Shown here piece by piece: positions 45,866-53,264 of a DNA stretch of 60,437 bases. Numbering within the stretch: position 1 is the first letter of the stretch; each line of letters opens with the position of its first letter. This stretch comes from Actinorugispora endophytica (GTDB lineage Bacteria > Actinomycetota > Actinomycetes > Streptosporangiales > Streptosporangiaceae). The DNA lies in NCBI RefSeq assembly GCF_004363075.1, contig NZ_SNYN01000029.1, forward strand, positions 1 to 60,437. The letters are read 5' to 3'. The notes under the pieces are model-generated. The model was not told where the DNA came from. It did not search any database and worked only from the letters and a program-made list of their open reading frames with translations. The translations under genes were made by a program, and so were the position numbers.

Positions 45866-46246
45866 TCAGCCCCGGTCCGGGGCGAGCAGTCCCCGGATGC
45901 GACGGGCGGCGAGGGACGGGTGGGCGGCGGAGGTCAGAGGGGTGAGGAAGGGCGCTTCCGCGTGCCCGTCAGGGGAGCGCAGCCACCACCAGAGCTCTCC
46001 CCGGTGCGGGCGCAGCACTGTGCGCTGGGTTCTGGGGCCTTCGCCTCTCGTCCTTCCCTCCCCTCGCAGGGTGGCGTCGACGGCGCCGATCCGGCCGTCC
46101 AGACGCGTCTCCAGTCCCATTTCCCGCAGACGGGTGTTGAGCGCGCGCAGCGCGCGGATCCACTGCATATCGCCTCCGCCCCGGTCAAGCCCGTGACCGG
46201 CCCCGGTCAGCGCGGGAGTTCCCCTGGACGGCGTTTCGATGGCCAT
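45866..46246 (-). CDS. Small conserved-type protein divergent from XRE regulator
   Basis: A product of up to 126 residues; an internal ATG at 46168 would give the more compact form MQWIRALRALNTRL. It has a helix (LRALNTRLREMGLETRL), a beta part with RGELWWWLRSPDG and a C-terminal helix ARRIRGLLA. This helix-WWW-helix pattern is like small actinobacterial proteins encoded next to HTH and SLOG genes, but I can assign no function. It is divergent from the XRE/TPR gene, sharing an AT-rich upstream region. Confidence 0.55.
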   Translation of the reverse strand: MAIETPSRGTPALTGAGHGLDRGGGDMQWIRALRALNTRLREMGLETRLDGRIGAVDATLRGEGRTRGEGPRTQRTVLRPHRGELWWWLRSPDGHAEAPFLTPLTSAAHPSLAARRIRGLLAPDRG

Positions 46247-46405
46247 TCGGCCCCCTCTTTTATGCGAATCCCTTACAAATCGGGACTTTGGTCTCTTGAC
46301 TGTGCACCGTCCGCCATTTCCGCGAAAGCCTTATGCGGATGGCGCATAGCCGTATTTCTCTTGCAGATAGCCACGAACCCCAGGTCGGGTCCCTAACCTA
46401 GGCTC
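46247..46405. promoter_or_regulatory. AT-rich divergent promoter of the XRE cassette
   Basis: This 159-bp gap is markedly AT-rich for the window. TAGGCT at 46398 lies just before the ATG of the XRE gene, which suggests a leaderless transcript. The other strand should carry the small gene's promoter. Several ATGCG/CGCAT words at 46262 and 46333-46346 may be operator halves. Confidence 0.45.
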
Positions 46406-47734
46406 ATGCCCCAGCGTGATGGTGTCCTACCTCCGGATTTTTGGAGCCGCCCCGCAATGGCCACCGCATTGGCCACTTGCGACATGGCGGCGATCGTGGA
46501 AGCCGTCCGGCTCGCCCGGGGATGGTCTCAGGCCGAACTGGCCCGGACCGTCGGCTACAGCCAGAGTTGGGCGTCCCGGGTCGTCAACGGCCAGCAGTCC
46601 CTCACCCTCAACCAGGTGAGGGAGATCGCCGAACGGCTGAACATCCCGATCCACCTGCTCCGATTCGCGGGCGCGAACGCCGCTCCCGTGTCGTCGGCAC
46701 CGTCGCGCCGCCCCGCCGTGAACGCGGCGGGCCAGGCGAAGGGGGCGGGTCCAACGCGACGTCGGGACTTCACGAAGGTCGTCGCCATGGCGGCGCTACC
46801 GCTGCCATCGGCGTCATCGGCCGGGGACATACACGAGGAGACGGCCGCGACCCTGCGCGCCATCACCGGGGGCCAGCGCCGCCTGGACGCCTCCTCCCCC
46901 TCACGCGACATGGCCAAGGCCGCACTGGCCCACCTGGAGCTGTCCGCGCGGACCCTGGCCAGGGCCGCCCGCACCCCGTTCGCGACGGACGTGGCCGCCG
47001 CCGCGAGCGAGGCGGCCGGCTTCGCCGCGTGGCTGCACACCGACATGGGCGACTCCGGCTCGGCCCGCTCCTACTACCGGGTGGCCGTCGAACGCGCCCG
47101 CCAGGCCGGGCACAACCTGCTGGACGTCTACATGCTCGGCAGCCTGGCCTCCTTCGAGATCGAGTCGGACGACCCCGGGGTGGGGCTGGTCCTGGTCAGG
47201 GAGGCCGCCCGGCGCCTGGGCGACGACGCCCACCCCACCGCCCGCGCCTGGCTGTCCTGCGTGTGCGCGCTCGGCCACGCGGGAATGGGCGACACCTCGG
47301 CCGCGCACCGCGAACTCGCCCACGCCGAGAGCGCCGTGGGCCGCGTCGACAACACCGCGCCGCCCTGGCCGTGGGTGTTCGCCTTCGACGAGGCCAAGGT
47401 CGCCGGGTACCGGGCGCTGGCCGCGGTGCGGCTGCACCAGCCGAACGAGGCCCGGTCCGCGTTCTACGAGGCGTTCGGCCGGGCCCGCCCGGGACCCAAG
47501 CAGGGGGCGCTGCTGATGGTGGAACTGGCCTCGGCGCACGCCGACGCGGGCGACGTGGACGAGGCGTTCCGACTCGCCTCCGAGGCGCTGCGCACCGGCG
47601 CGGCCTACCGGTCGGAGAAGGTGGTCAGCCGGGTCCGGCGGTTCCGCCGCGAGTACCGGGGCCCTCGGGCGCGCTGCGTGAGCTCGCTGGACGAGCACCT
47701 GGCCGCCATGATCACGGGGACGGTCGGGACGTGA
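46406..47734 (+). CDS. XRE-family HTH regulator with TPR-like domain
   Basis: A 442-residue regulator. An N-terminal leader (LPPDFWSRPAMATALATCD) leads into a Cro/CI-type HTH, RGWSQAELARTVGYSQSWAS with VNGQQSLTLNQVREIAERL (residues about 35-85). The rest, about 150-430, is made of helical TPR-like repeats that usually bind a peptide or small ligand. A stretch RRRDFTKVVAMAALPLP after the HTH resembles a twin-arginine signal or a hydrophobic anchor in such regulators. The GTG of the next gene overlaps its stop (GTGA), so the two are coupled. Targets are unknown. Confidence 0.85.
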   Translation: MPQRDGVLPPDFWSRPAMATALATCDMAAIVEAVRLARGWSQAELARTVGYSQSWASRVVNGQQSLTLNQVREIAERLNIPIHLLRFAGANAAPVSSAPSRRPAVNAAGQAKGAGPTRRRDFTKVVAMAALPLPSASSAGDIHEETAATLRAITGGQRRLDASSPSRDMAKAALAHLELSARTLARAARTPFATDVAAAASEAAGFAAWLHTDMGDSGSARSYYRVAVERARQAGHNLLDVYMLGSLASFEIESDDPGVGLVLVREAARRLGDDAHPTARAWLSCVCALGHAGMGDTSAAHRELAHAESAVGRVDNTAPPWPWVFAFDEAKVAGYRALAAVRLHQPNEARSAFYEAFGRARPGPKQGALLMVELASAHADAGDVDEAFRLASEALRTGAAYRSEKVVSRVRRFRREYRGPRARCVSSLDEHLAAMITGTVGT

Positions 47735-48213
47735 GTGCACGGCGCGTCGCGATCACCGGCCACCGGGGGCTTCCCCCCGGTACGACCCGGCTCGTGGAGT
47801 CGGGCCTCCGCGGGTACCTGGCCGCTCTCGGCCCCGGCCTGGTGGGGCTGTCCTGCCTGGCCGACGGCGCGGACACGCTGTTCGCCCACGCGGTGCTCGC
47901 GCTGGGCGGCGCCCTGGAGGTGGTCGTCCCCTCCTCCCTGTACCGCGAGGCCCTGCCCCCCGAGCACCACGGCGTCTACGACGCCCTGCTTTCGCGCGCG
48001 TCGGCGGTGCGGCGGCTGCCGTTCACCGACTCCACCCCCGAGGCGCACCTGGCGGCGGGCCGGCTGCTGGTGGACGAGTGCGACGAACTGGTCGCGGTGT
48101 GGGACGGCGCCCCCGCCCTGGGCCCGGGCGGCACCGCCGATGTCGTGGGCCACGCCCGCGAGCACGCGTGCCCCGTACACGTCGTCTGGCCACCGGGCGC
48201 CCGTCGCTGGTGA
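47731..48213 (+). CDS. SLOG-like Rossmann nucleotide-binding protein
   Basis: A 160-residue protein that starts ARRVAITGHRGLPPG, with LSCLADGADTLFA, VVVPSSLYR, LLVDECDELVAVWDG and GGTADVVGHA in order. This is the Rossmann arrangement of the SLOG/LOG (DprA-like) superfamily: an early TGHR motif, a GADTL helix and a GG-T-DV phosphate site. Superfamily members bind or make nucleotide signals or cleave nucleotide N-glycosidic bonds. It overlaps the XRE regulator gene by 4 bp. The family assignment is by pattern and reasonably strong; the reaction is unknown. Confidence 0.75.
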   Translation: MSARRVAITGHRGLPPGTTRLVESGLRGYLAALGPGLVGLSCLADGADTLFAHAVLALGGALEVVVPSSLYREALPPEHHGVYDALLSRASAVRRLPFTDSTPEAHLAAGRLLVDECDELVAVWDGAPALGPGGTADVVGHAREHACPVHVVWPPGARRW

Positions 48214-48260
48214 CGGCAGGCGGGGGCCACCCTCCCCGTTGTCCGTGGTGTTCGTTCCTC

Positions 48261-48326
48261 CCGGTGATCGTGACCTTTTCGGGGTCTCAGAGACGGTTGA
48301 GACCCCGAAAAGGTCACGATCACCGG
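48261..48326. repeat. Long hairpin repeat, family A copy 3
   Basis: A perfect 29-bp stem (48261-48289 with 48298-48326) and 8-nt loop GAGACGGT. Relative to copies 1 and 2 the arm reads GATCGTGACCTTTTC with matching changes on the other arm. It lies between the convergent SLOG-like and M50 protease genes. Downstream flank GAGAGCA resembles copy 2. Confidence 0.9.
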
Positions 48327-48490
48327 AGAGAGCACCAGGAAACGGACACCTTCCCGCAGCCCGGGGCCCCACCCGCCGTCGCCGCCTCGTCACCGCGCCG
48401 CGCCGCGCACGAGAACACCTCGACGGTCCGGTCGGCGGATTCCCGGCACCGAATCACCCCCGCGCCGGAGGCTCCCAACCCGGCCGCGTT

Positions 48491-49633
48491 CTACCGGCCG
48501 CCGCTCCCCGAGAAGACGTCCTGCACGTCGGAGGTGTTCAGCACGCCGAAGACCGTGCCTCCGGAGTCGATCAGCAGGTACTCGGACGCGGGGCGGGCGC
48601 CCATGGCTTCCAGCAGCTCGTCCCCCTCGGCGTCGGCCGACAGTACGGCCTCGGGCACGATCGCGCGGGCGACGTGCGCGACCGGGACCCACGGCCGCCG
48701 CCCCTCGGGCACCGCCGCGGCGGCGGCGTCGTTGACCAGCGAGGTGGGCGTCCCGGCGGAGTCGGTCACGATGATCGCGCCCGCCCCGGCCTCGCCGCGG
48801 CGGCGCAGCGCCTCGGCCAGCGGGGTGTCGGCGGTGGCGAGCACGGCGCGCCGGGCCAGCGATCGGGCGCGCAGGGTGGGAACGCGGGCCCGCATCCGGG
48901 CCGTCTTCAGCGCGCTGGAGGCGTTCGCCCAGATGAACGCGCCCAGCAGCACCGACCACACGATCGTGAGCACGCCGGGGACCGCGCGCCACAGCGTCCA
49001 GGAGTACGCGAAGGGCAGCACGACCACGGCTGCCCCCAGCAGGCGGCCTCCCCATGCCGCCACGACGGTGCCGGTCAGGGGTTTGCGGCTGACCGCCCAC
49101 ACGCCCGCGCGCAGCATCCGGCCGCCGTCCAGCGGCAGCCCCGGAAGCAGGTTGAAGACCCCGACCAGGAGGTTGGCGACCCACAGCTGCCACACCAGGA
49201 CGCCCGCGACGGTGGCGGGGTCCATCACCAGGTAGGCGGCGGCCCCGGCTCCCGCCAGGGCCAGCGACAGCAGCGGTCCGGAGAACGCGATCCAGAACTC
49301 CTGACGGGGGCGGTCCGCCTCGCGCTGGATCTCCGAGACCCCGCCGAGCATGTAGAGGGTGACGCGGCGCACCGGGAGGCCGTAGGCGCGCGCGACCACG
49401 CAGTGCGCGAGCTCGTGCACCAGGACCGAGGCGTACAGCAGCACCGCGAAGACGAAGGCGACCAGGTAGGAGGCCGCCCCCAGGTGCAGGGCGCGGTCCA
49501 CCACCGGCTGGTACAGCACGGTGATGAGGGCCGCGATGACCAGCCAGGAGGGGGTCACGTAGACGGGGATCCCGAAGGGCCGTCCCATCAGCAGGCCCCC
49601 GCGCCTGCCCTCACCGGATCTGGTACCGCTCAT
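48491..49633 (-). CDS. Site-2 protease (M50 family) with CBS domains
   Basis: A 380-residue intramembrane zinc metalloprotease. The HExxH motif is H73-E74-L-A-H77 in a membrane segment, and the third ligand Asp is in LLPGLPLDGGRML. A pair of CBS domains follows (about residues 250-380: TPLAEALRRRG, VTDSAGTPTSLV, VFGVLNTSDVQDVF). This architecture matches the Rip3-like class rather than the PDZ-containing Rip1. The CBS pair may sense adenine nucleotides. The ATG 49633 begins before a short Gly/Arg-rich leader. It is divergent from the RecB-type nuclease gene. Confidence 0.88.
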   Translation of the reverse strand: MSGTRSGEGRRGGLLMGRPFGIPVYVTPSWLVIAALITVLYQPVVDRALHLGAASYLVAFVFAVLLYASVLVHELAHCVVARAYGLPVRRVTLYMLGGVSEIQREADRPRQEFWIAFSGPLLSLALAGAGAAAYLVMDPATVAGVLVWQLWVANLLVGVFNLLPGLPLDGGRMLRAGVWAVSRKPLTGTVVAAWGGRLLGAAVVVLPFAYSWTLWRAVPGVLTIVWSVLLGAFIWANASSALKTARMRARVPTLRARSLARRAVLATADTPLAEALRRRGEAGAGAIIVTDSAGTPTSLVNDAAAAAVPEGRRPWVPVAHVARAIVPEAVLSADAEGDELLEAMGARPASEYLLIDSGGTVFGVLNTSDVQDVFSGSGGR

Positions 49634-49732
49634 CGGTGGCCACCGCCTGGTCCTGTCACGCTCCAAGGTTATGCGCTCCGCGCACGGCGTTCGCTGCGCT
49701 CCTGTCACCACCGGTGGCTAAGGTTGGTCGAC

Positions 49733-50563
49733 ATGAGCTCCGCACCGATCCGGGCGCTGTCGCCGTCGCGCGCCGCCGACTTCATGCAGTGCCCGCTGCT
49801 GTTCCGGTTCCGCGCGATCGACCGGCTGCCCGAGCGCCCGAGCCCGGCCGCCAAGCGCGGCACGCTCGTGCACTCGGTGCTGGAGCGGCTGTTCGAACTT
49901 CCCGCCGACTCCCGCACACCGGAGTCGGCGCTGGCCCTGCTGGACCCGCAGTGGCGGGGGCTGCTCGAACGCGAGCCCGAGGTCATGGAGATGTTCGCCG
50001 ACGAGGCGGCCCTGGAGTCCTGGCTGGCCGAGGCCCGCGCGCTGGTGAAGCGCTACTTCGAGCTGGAGAGCCCGCAGCGGCTGGAGCCGCGCGATCGGGA
50101 GAGGCGGCTGGAGGTCCAGCTGGACTCCGGTCCCCGGCTGCACGGGTACATCGACCGCCTCGACGTGGCTCCGGGCGGCCAGGTCCGGATCGTCGACTAC
50201 AAGACCGGCAAGAAGCCCCTGGAGCGCTACGAGGACAAGGCCCGTTTCCAGGTCTTCTTCTACGCGGTGATGGTGTGGCGCGAGACCGGGCGCGTCCCGG
50301 ACCGGTTGCAGCTGCTGTACCTGGGGGGCGACGGCGGGATCCGCTGGTACGACCCCACCGAGGAGGACCTGCGCAACGCCGAGGCCCACATCCGCTCGGT
50401 GTGGGACGAGATCGCCGAGGCCGCCCGGACGGGGCAGTGGAAGCCGCGCAAATCCAAGCTGTGCGGCTGGTGCGACCACCAGGCGCGCTGCCCGGAGTTC
50501 GGCGGCACTCCCCCGCCGCTGCCGTCCCCTCCCAGCGGAGAGGCCGCCTCCTCCCCGGAGTAG
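49733..50563 (+). CDS. RecB-family exonuclease with Fe-S cluster motif
   Basis: A 276-residue PD-(D/E)XK nuclease of the RecB/Cas4/AddB-C type. Cys20 (DFMQCPLLFRFRAID) together with CGWC-x5-C near the C-terminus forms a four-cysteine iron-sulfur site. Catalytic residues are in GTLVHSVLE, GYIDRLD and IVDYKTGKKP. The tail is Pro/Ser-rich. It starts with an ATG 14 nt after TAAGGT (-10), so the message is probably leaderless. Homologues are stand-alone in many actinobacteria; the role in repair is inferred. No CRISPR array or cas gene is near. Confidence 0.88.
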   Translation: MSSAPIRALSPSRAADFMQCPLLFRFRAIDRLPERPSPAAKRGTLVHSVLERLFELPADSRTPESALALLDPQWRGLLEREPEVMEMFADEAALESWLAEARALVKRYFELESPQRLEPRDRERRLEVQLDSGPRLHGYIDRLDVAPGGQVRIVDYKTGKKPLERYEDKARFQVFFYAVMVWRETGRVPDRLQLLYLGGDGGIRWYDPTEEDLRNAEAHIRSVWDEIAEAARTGQWKPRKSKLCGWCDHQARCPEFGGTPPPLPSPPSGEAASSPE

Positions 50564-50621
50564 GGGCCGGAGCCCGCCGGTTCCACTCGGCCGGTCCTCC
50601 TGATCGGGGACAATGGAACGT

Positions 50622-51311
50622 ATGACCGTCAGTGTTCTGCTCGTCGACGACCAACCGCTGCTGCGCGCGGGGTTCCGGCTCATCCTGGAGTCGGAGCAGG
50701 AGGTGAGCGTGGTCGGCGAGGCCGCCGACGGCCGCGCGGCGCTGGCCTGCGCCCGGCGGCTGCTGCCCGACGTGGTGCTGATGGACATCCGCATGCCCGG
50801 CAAGGACGGCATCGAGGCCACCCGGGAGATCCTCGCCTGGGCGGCCGAGGCCGGGCAGACCATCAGGGTCCTGGTGCTGACCACCTTCGACCTGGACGAG
50901 TACGTGGTGGAGGCGCTGCGCGCGGGCGCCAGCGGCTTCCTCCTCAAGGACGTGCCCCCCGACGAGCTGCTCAACGCGATCCGGGTGGTCGCCGACGGCG
51001 CGGCCATCGTCGCCCCGTCGGTGACCCGGCGGCTGCTCGACCGGTTCGCCGCCAGGCTGCCCCCGGCCCGCGCCGCCGCGCCGCCCCGGCTGGACCGGTT
51101 GACCGACCGCGAACACGAGGTGCTGCGCCTGCTGGCGCGCGGGCTGTCCAACGCGGAGATCGCGGGACGCCTGGTGGTCAGCGAGACCACGGTCAAGACG
51201 CACGTGGGCAACGTGCTGACCAAGCTGGGCCTGCGCGACCGGGTGCAGGCGGTCGTCTACGCGTACGAGACCGGACTCATCAGCCCGGGCGCCCCCGGGG
51301 ACCGCCGCTGA
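50622..51311 (+). CDS. Orphan NarL/LuxR-family response regulator
   Basis: A 229-residue response regulator (MTVSVLLVDDQPLLRAGF, shown in part). The receiver has D9-D10 and phospho-acceptor D55 (VVLMDIRMPGKDG), Thr in LTTFD and Lys in FLLKDV. The LuxR HTH is LTDREHEVLRLLARGLSNAEI with VSETTVKTHVGNVLTKL (each partly quoted). ATG 50613 in the same frame would add three residues. No kinase gene is adjacent, so it is an orphan or is served from elsewhere. Confidence 0.9.
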   Translation: MTVSVLLVDDQPLLRAGFRLILESEQEVSVVGEAADGRAALACARRLLPDVVLMDIRMPGKDGIEATREILAWAAEAGQTIRVLVLTTFDLDEYVVEALRAGASGFLLKDVPPDELLNAIRVVADGAAIVAPSVTRRLLDRFAARLPPARAAAPPRLDRLTDREHEVLRLLARGLSNAEIAGRLVVSETTVKTHVGNVLTKLGLRDRVQAVVYAYETGLISPGAPGDRR

Positions 51312-51672
51312 GCCCTCGTCGTCCGGGCGTGGCCGGCCGGCCCGCCGCTCCCGACCTGGCGGAATCCTCGCCCCTTCCCCGGGGCGCGGTTCCGGACCAC
51401 TCCGGAACCACGGTGGGTGACGGACCTCACCCGGACGCTTTCCGCGCGGGGCCAACCGCGACCGGAGCGGCGGCGTCTTCAGAGTGTGCCGGGCCGCCTC
51501 CGACGCGGGGCGCCCCGCCGGTTCTGCGGCGACGGGACCCGCGACGCCCCCGGCCGTCCGCGAAGAGCCGACTCGGCACCGCTCCACATCCGATGACCGG
51601 ATCACTCCGGTCCCGCGGATGGCGGTGCGTCGATCGGGCAGAGTCCACTGGTAAGGAGGTGCCTCCCTCGCG
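51312..51672. other. Intergenic region with a hairpin, upstream of the ThrE-type gene
   Basis: No gene is seen in these 361 bp. The hairpin GGTTCCGGA-CCAC-TCCGGAACC at 51388-51409 probably terminates the response regulator transcript. The rest should contain the promoter of the exporter gene. A very strong AAGGAGGT at 51653-51660 precedes its ATG and can partly pair with the following CCTCC, so initiation may be modulated. Confidence 0.5.
51388..51409 (+). terminator. Hairpin after the orphan response regulator gene
   Basis: A perfect 9-bp stem (GGTTCCGGA with TCCGGAACC) and CCAC loop located 77 bp beyond the stop codon. There is no U-tract. Confidence 0.5.
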
Positions 51673-53097
51673 ATGAGCGAATCACCGCAGCGGTCCCCGC
51701 TGGATGACAACACCCTGCTGAGCCGGTTGCGCGACTGGCGGGCCGCCCGCGACCTGGAGTCGGGGGCCGAGGAGTTCGACGACGATTCGGCGTCGCTGCT
51801 CGATCCGCGCGCCATCGACCTGGTGCTCCGCGTGGGCGAGCTGCTGCTGGCCAGCGGCGAGTCGACCGAGGCGGTCAACGAGGCGATGCTGAGCCTGTCG
51901 GTGGCCTTCGGCCTGCCGCGCACCGAGGTCTCGGTCACCTTCACCGCCATCACGCTGTCCTGCCACCCCGGCGGGGACCAGCCTCCGGTCACCGGCGAGC
52001 GCGTCGTACGCCGCCGCACCCTGGACTTCTTCCGGGTCAGCGAACTGCACACCCTGGTCCAGGAGGCCGCGCTCGGACAGGTCGAGATGGAGGGGGCGAT
52101 CGCGCGGCTGCGCGCCATCAAGCGCGCTCCGCGCCCCTATCCGCGCTGGGTGCTGGTCACCGGGTTCGGCCTGATCGCCTCCAGCGCCAGTGTCATGGTG
52201 GGCGGCGGCTTCACGGTCGCCGCGACGGCGTTCGCCGCCACCGTGCTGGGGGACCGGGCCGCGGTCTGGCTGGCCGAGCGGGGCGTGGCGGAGTTCTACC
52301 AGATGGTCGCCGCCGCGCTGATCGCCGCCAGTACCGGCATGGGCCTGCTGTGGGTCAGCTCGGAACTGGGGCTGGGGCTGCGTGCCGGCGCGGTGATCAC
52401 CGGCAGCATCATGGCGCTGCTGCCCGGGCGTCCGCTGGTCTCCAGCCTGCAGGACGGCATCAGCGGGGCGTACGTCTCCGCGGCCGCGCGCCTGCTGGAG
52501 GTGTTCTTCACCCTGGGCGCGATCATCTCCGGGGTGGGCGTGGTCGCCTACGCCGCGGTCCGCCTCGGGGTGGCCGTCGACCTGGACAGCCTGCCCTCGG
52601 CGGGCTCCTCGATGGAGCCGATGGTGCTGGTGGGCGCCGCCGGGATCGCGGTGGCCTTCGGGGTCTCGCTGGTGGTGCCGCTGCGCGCGCTCGCGCCGAT
52701 CGGCGTCATGGGCGTGCTGATCTGGCTGTGCTACGCGGGACTGCGCGAGGCGCTGGCCGTGCCGCCCGTCGTGGGCACGGCCGTCGGCGCGGTCGTGATC
52801 GGGGTGTTCGGGCACTGGCTGGCCCGGCGCACCCAGCGGCCCGCGCTGACCTTCATCGTCCCGGCGATCGCCCCGCTGCTGCCCGGCAGCATCCTGTACC
52901 GGGGGCTGCTCCAGATGAGCACGGGCGACCCCCTGGTCGGCATGGCCAGTCTCGGTGAGGCGGTCGCGGTCGGCCTGGCCCTGGGCGCGGGGGTGAACCT
53001 GGGCGGCGAGCTCGTGCGCTCCTTCTCCCGCGGCGGCCTGGCCGGATCCGGGCGCCACGGCCGCCAGGCGGCCCGCCGCACCCGCGGCGGCTACTAG
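51673..53097 (+). CDS. Threonine/serine exporter family protein (ThrE-type)
   Basis: A 474-residue membrane protein combining the ThrE N-terminal (DUF1212-like) and C-terminal domains. The N-terminal cytoplasmic part has RVGELLLASGESTEAVNEAM and FTAITLSCHPGG (partly quoted). About ten membrane segments follow, with GSIMALLPGRPLVSSLQDGISG and FIVPAIAPLLPGSILYRGLL (partly quoted). It exports threonine, serine or related metabolites by proton coupling. The C-terminus is Arg/Gly-rich. Confidence 0.9.
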   Translation: MSESPQRSPLDDNTLLSRLRDWRAARDLESGAEEFDDDSASLLDPRAIDLVLRVGELLLASGESTEAVNEAMLSLSVAFGLPRTEVSVTFTAITLSCHPGGDQPPVTGERVVRRRTLDFFRVSELHTLVQEAALGQVEMEGAIARLRAIKRAPRPYPRWVLVTGFGLIASSASVMVGGGFTVAATAFAATVLGDRAAVWLAERGVAEFYQMVAAALIAASTGMGLLWVSSELGLGLRAGAVITGSIMALLPGRPLVSSLQDGISGAYVSAAARLLEVFFTLGAIISGVGVVAYAAVRLGVAVDLDSLPSAGSSMEPMVLVGAAGIAVAFGVSLVVPLRALAPIGVMGVLIWLCYAGLREALAVPPVVGTAVGAVVIGVFGHWLARRTQRPALTFIVPAIAPLLPGSILYRGLLQMSTGDPLVGMASLGEAVAVGLALGAGVNLGGELVRSFSRGGLAGSGRHGRQAARRTRGGY

Positions 53098-53103
53098 GGT
53101 CCT

Positions 53104-53171
53104 GTTGATGATCTTGACGCCAGTGTTCTACAAAACGGACAAAGTGGAACGCTAGCGTCAAGATCATCAAC
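53104..53171. terminator. Long hairpin between thrE-type gene and oligopeptide ABC genes
   Basis: Perfect 17-bp outer arms (GTTGATGATCTTGACGC at 53104-53120 and its complement at 53155-53171). The inner arms CAGTGTTCTAC and GTGGAACGCTA pair with G-U wobbles, and the loop is A-rich. It begins 7 bp after the stop codon. It shares only the GATCTTGAC word with family A. Confidence 0.85.
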
Positions 53172-53264
53172 GGAAACCACGCGGGACGCCGCGCCGGGTA
53201 AACGGGAGGGACCCGTCCGGACAGGCGTCCGGACAGGCCCCTCCGTGTGCTCACGGCGCGGCGG

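Noticed and set aside
49733-50563. Cas4 of a CRISPR system
   Set aside because: The Fe-S nuclease layout is similar, but there is no cas gene or repeat array in the window, and stand-alone homologues are common in actinobacteria.
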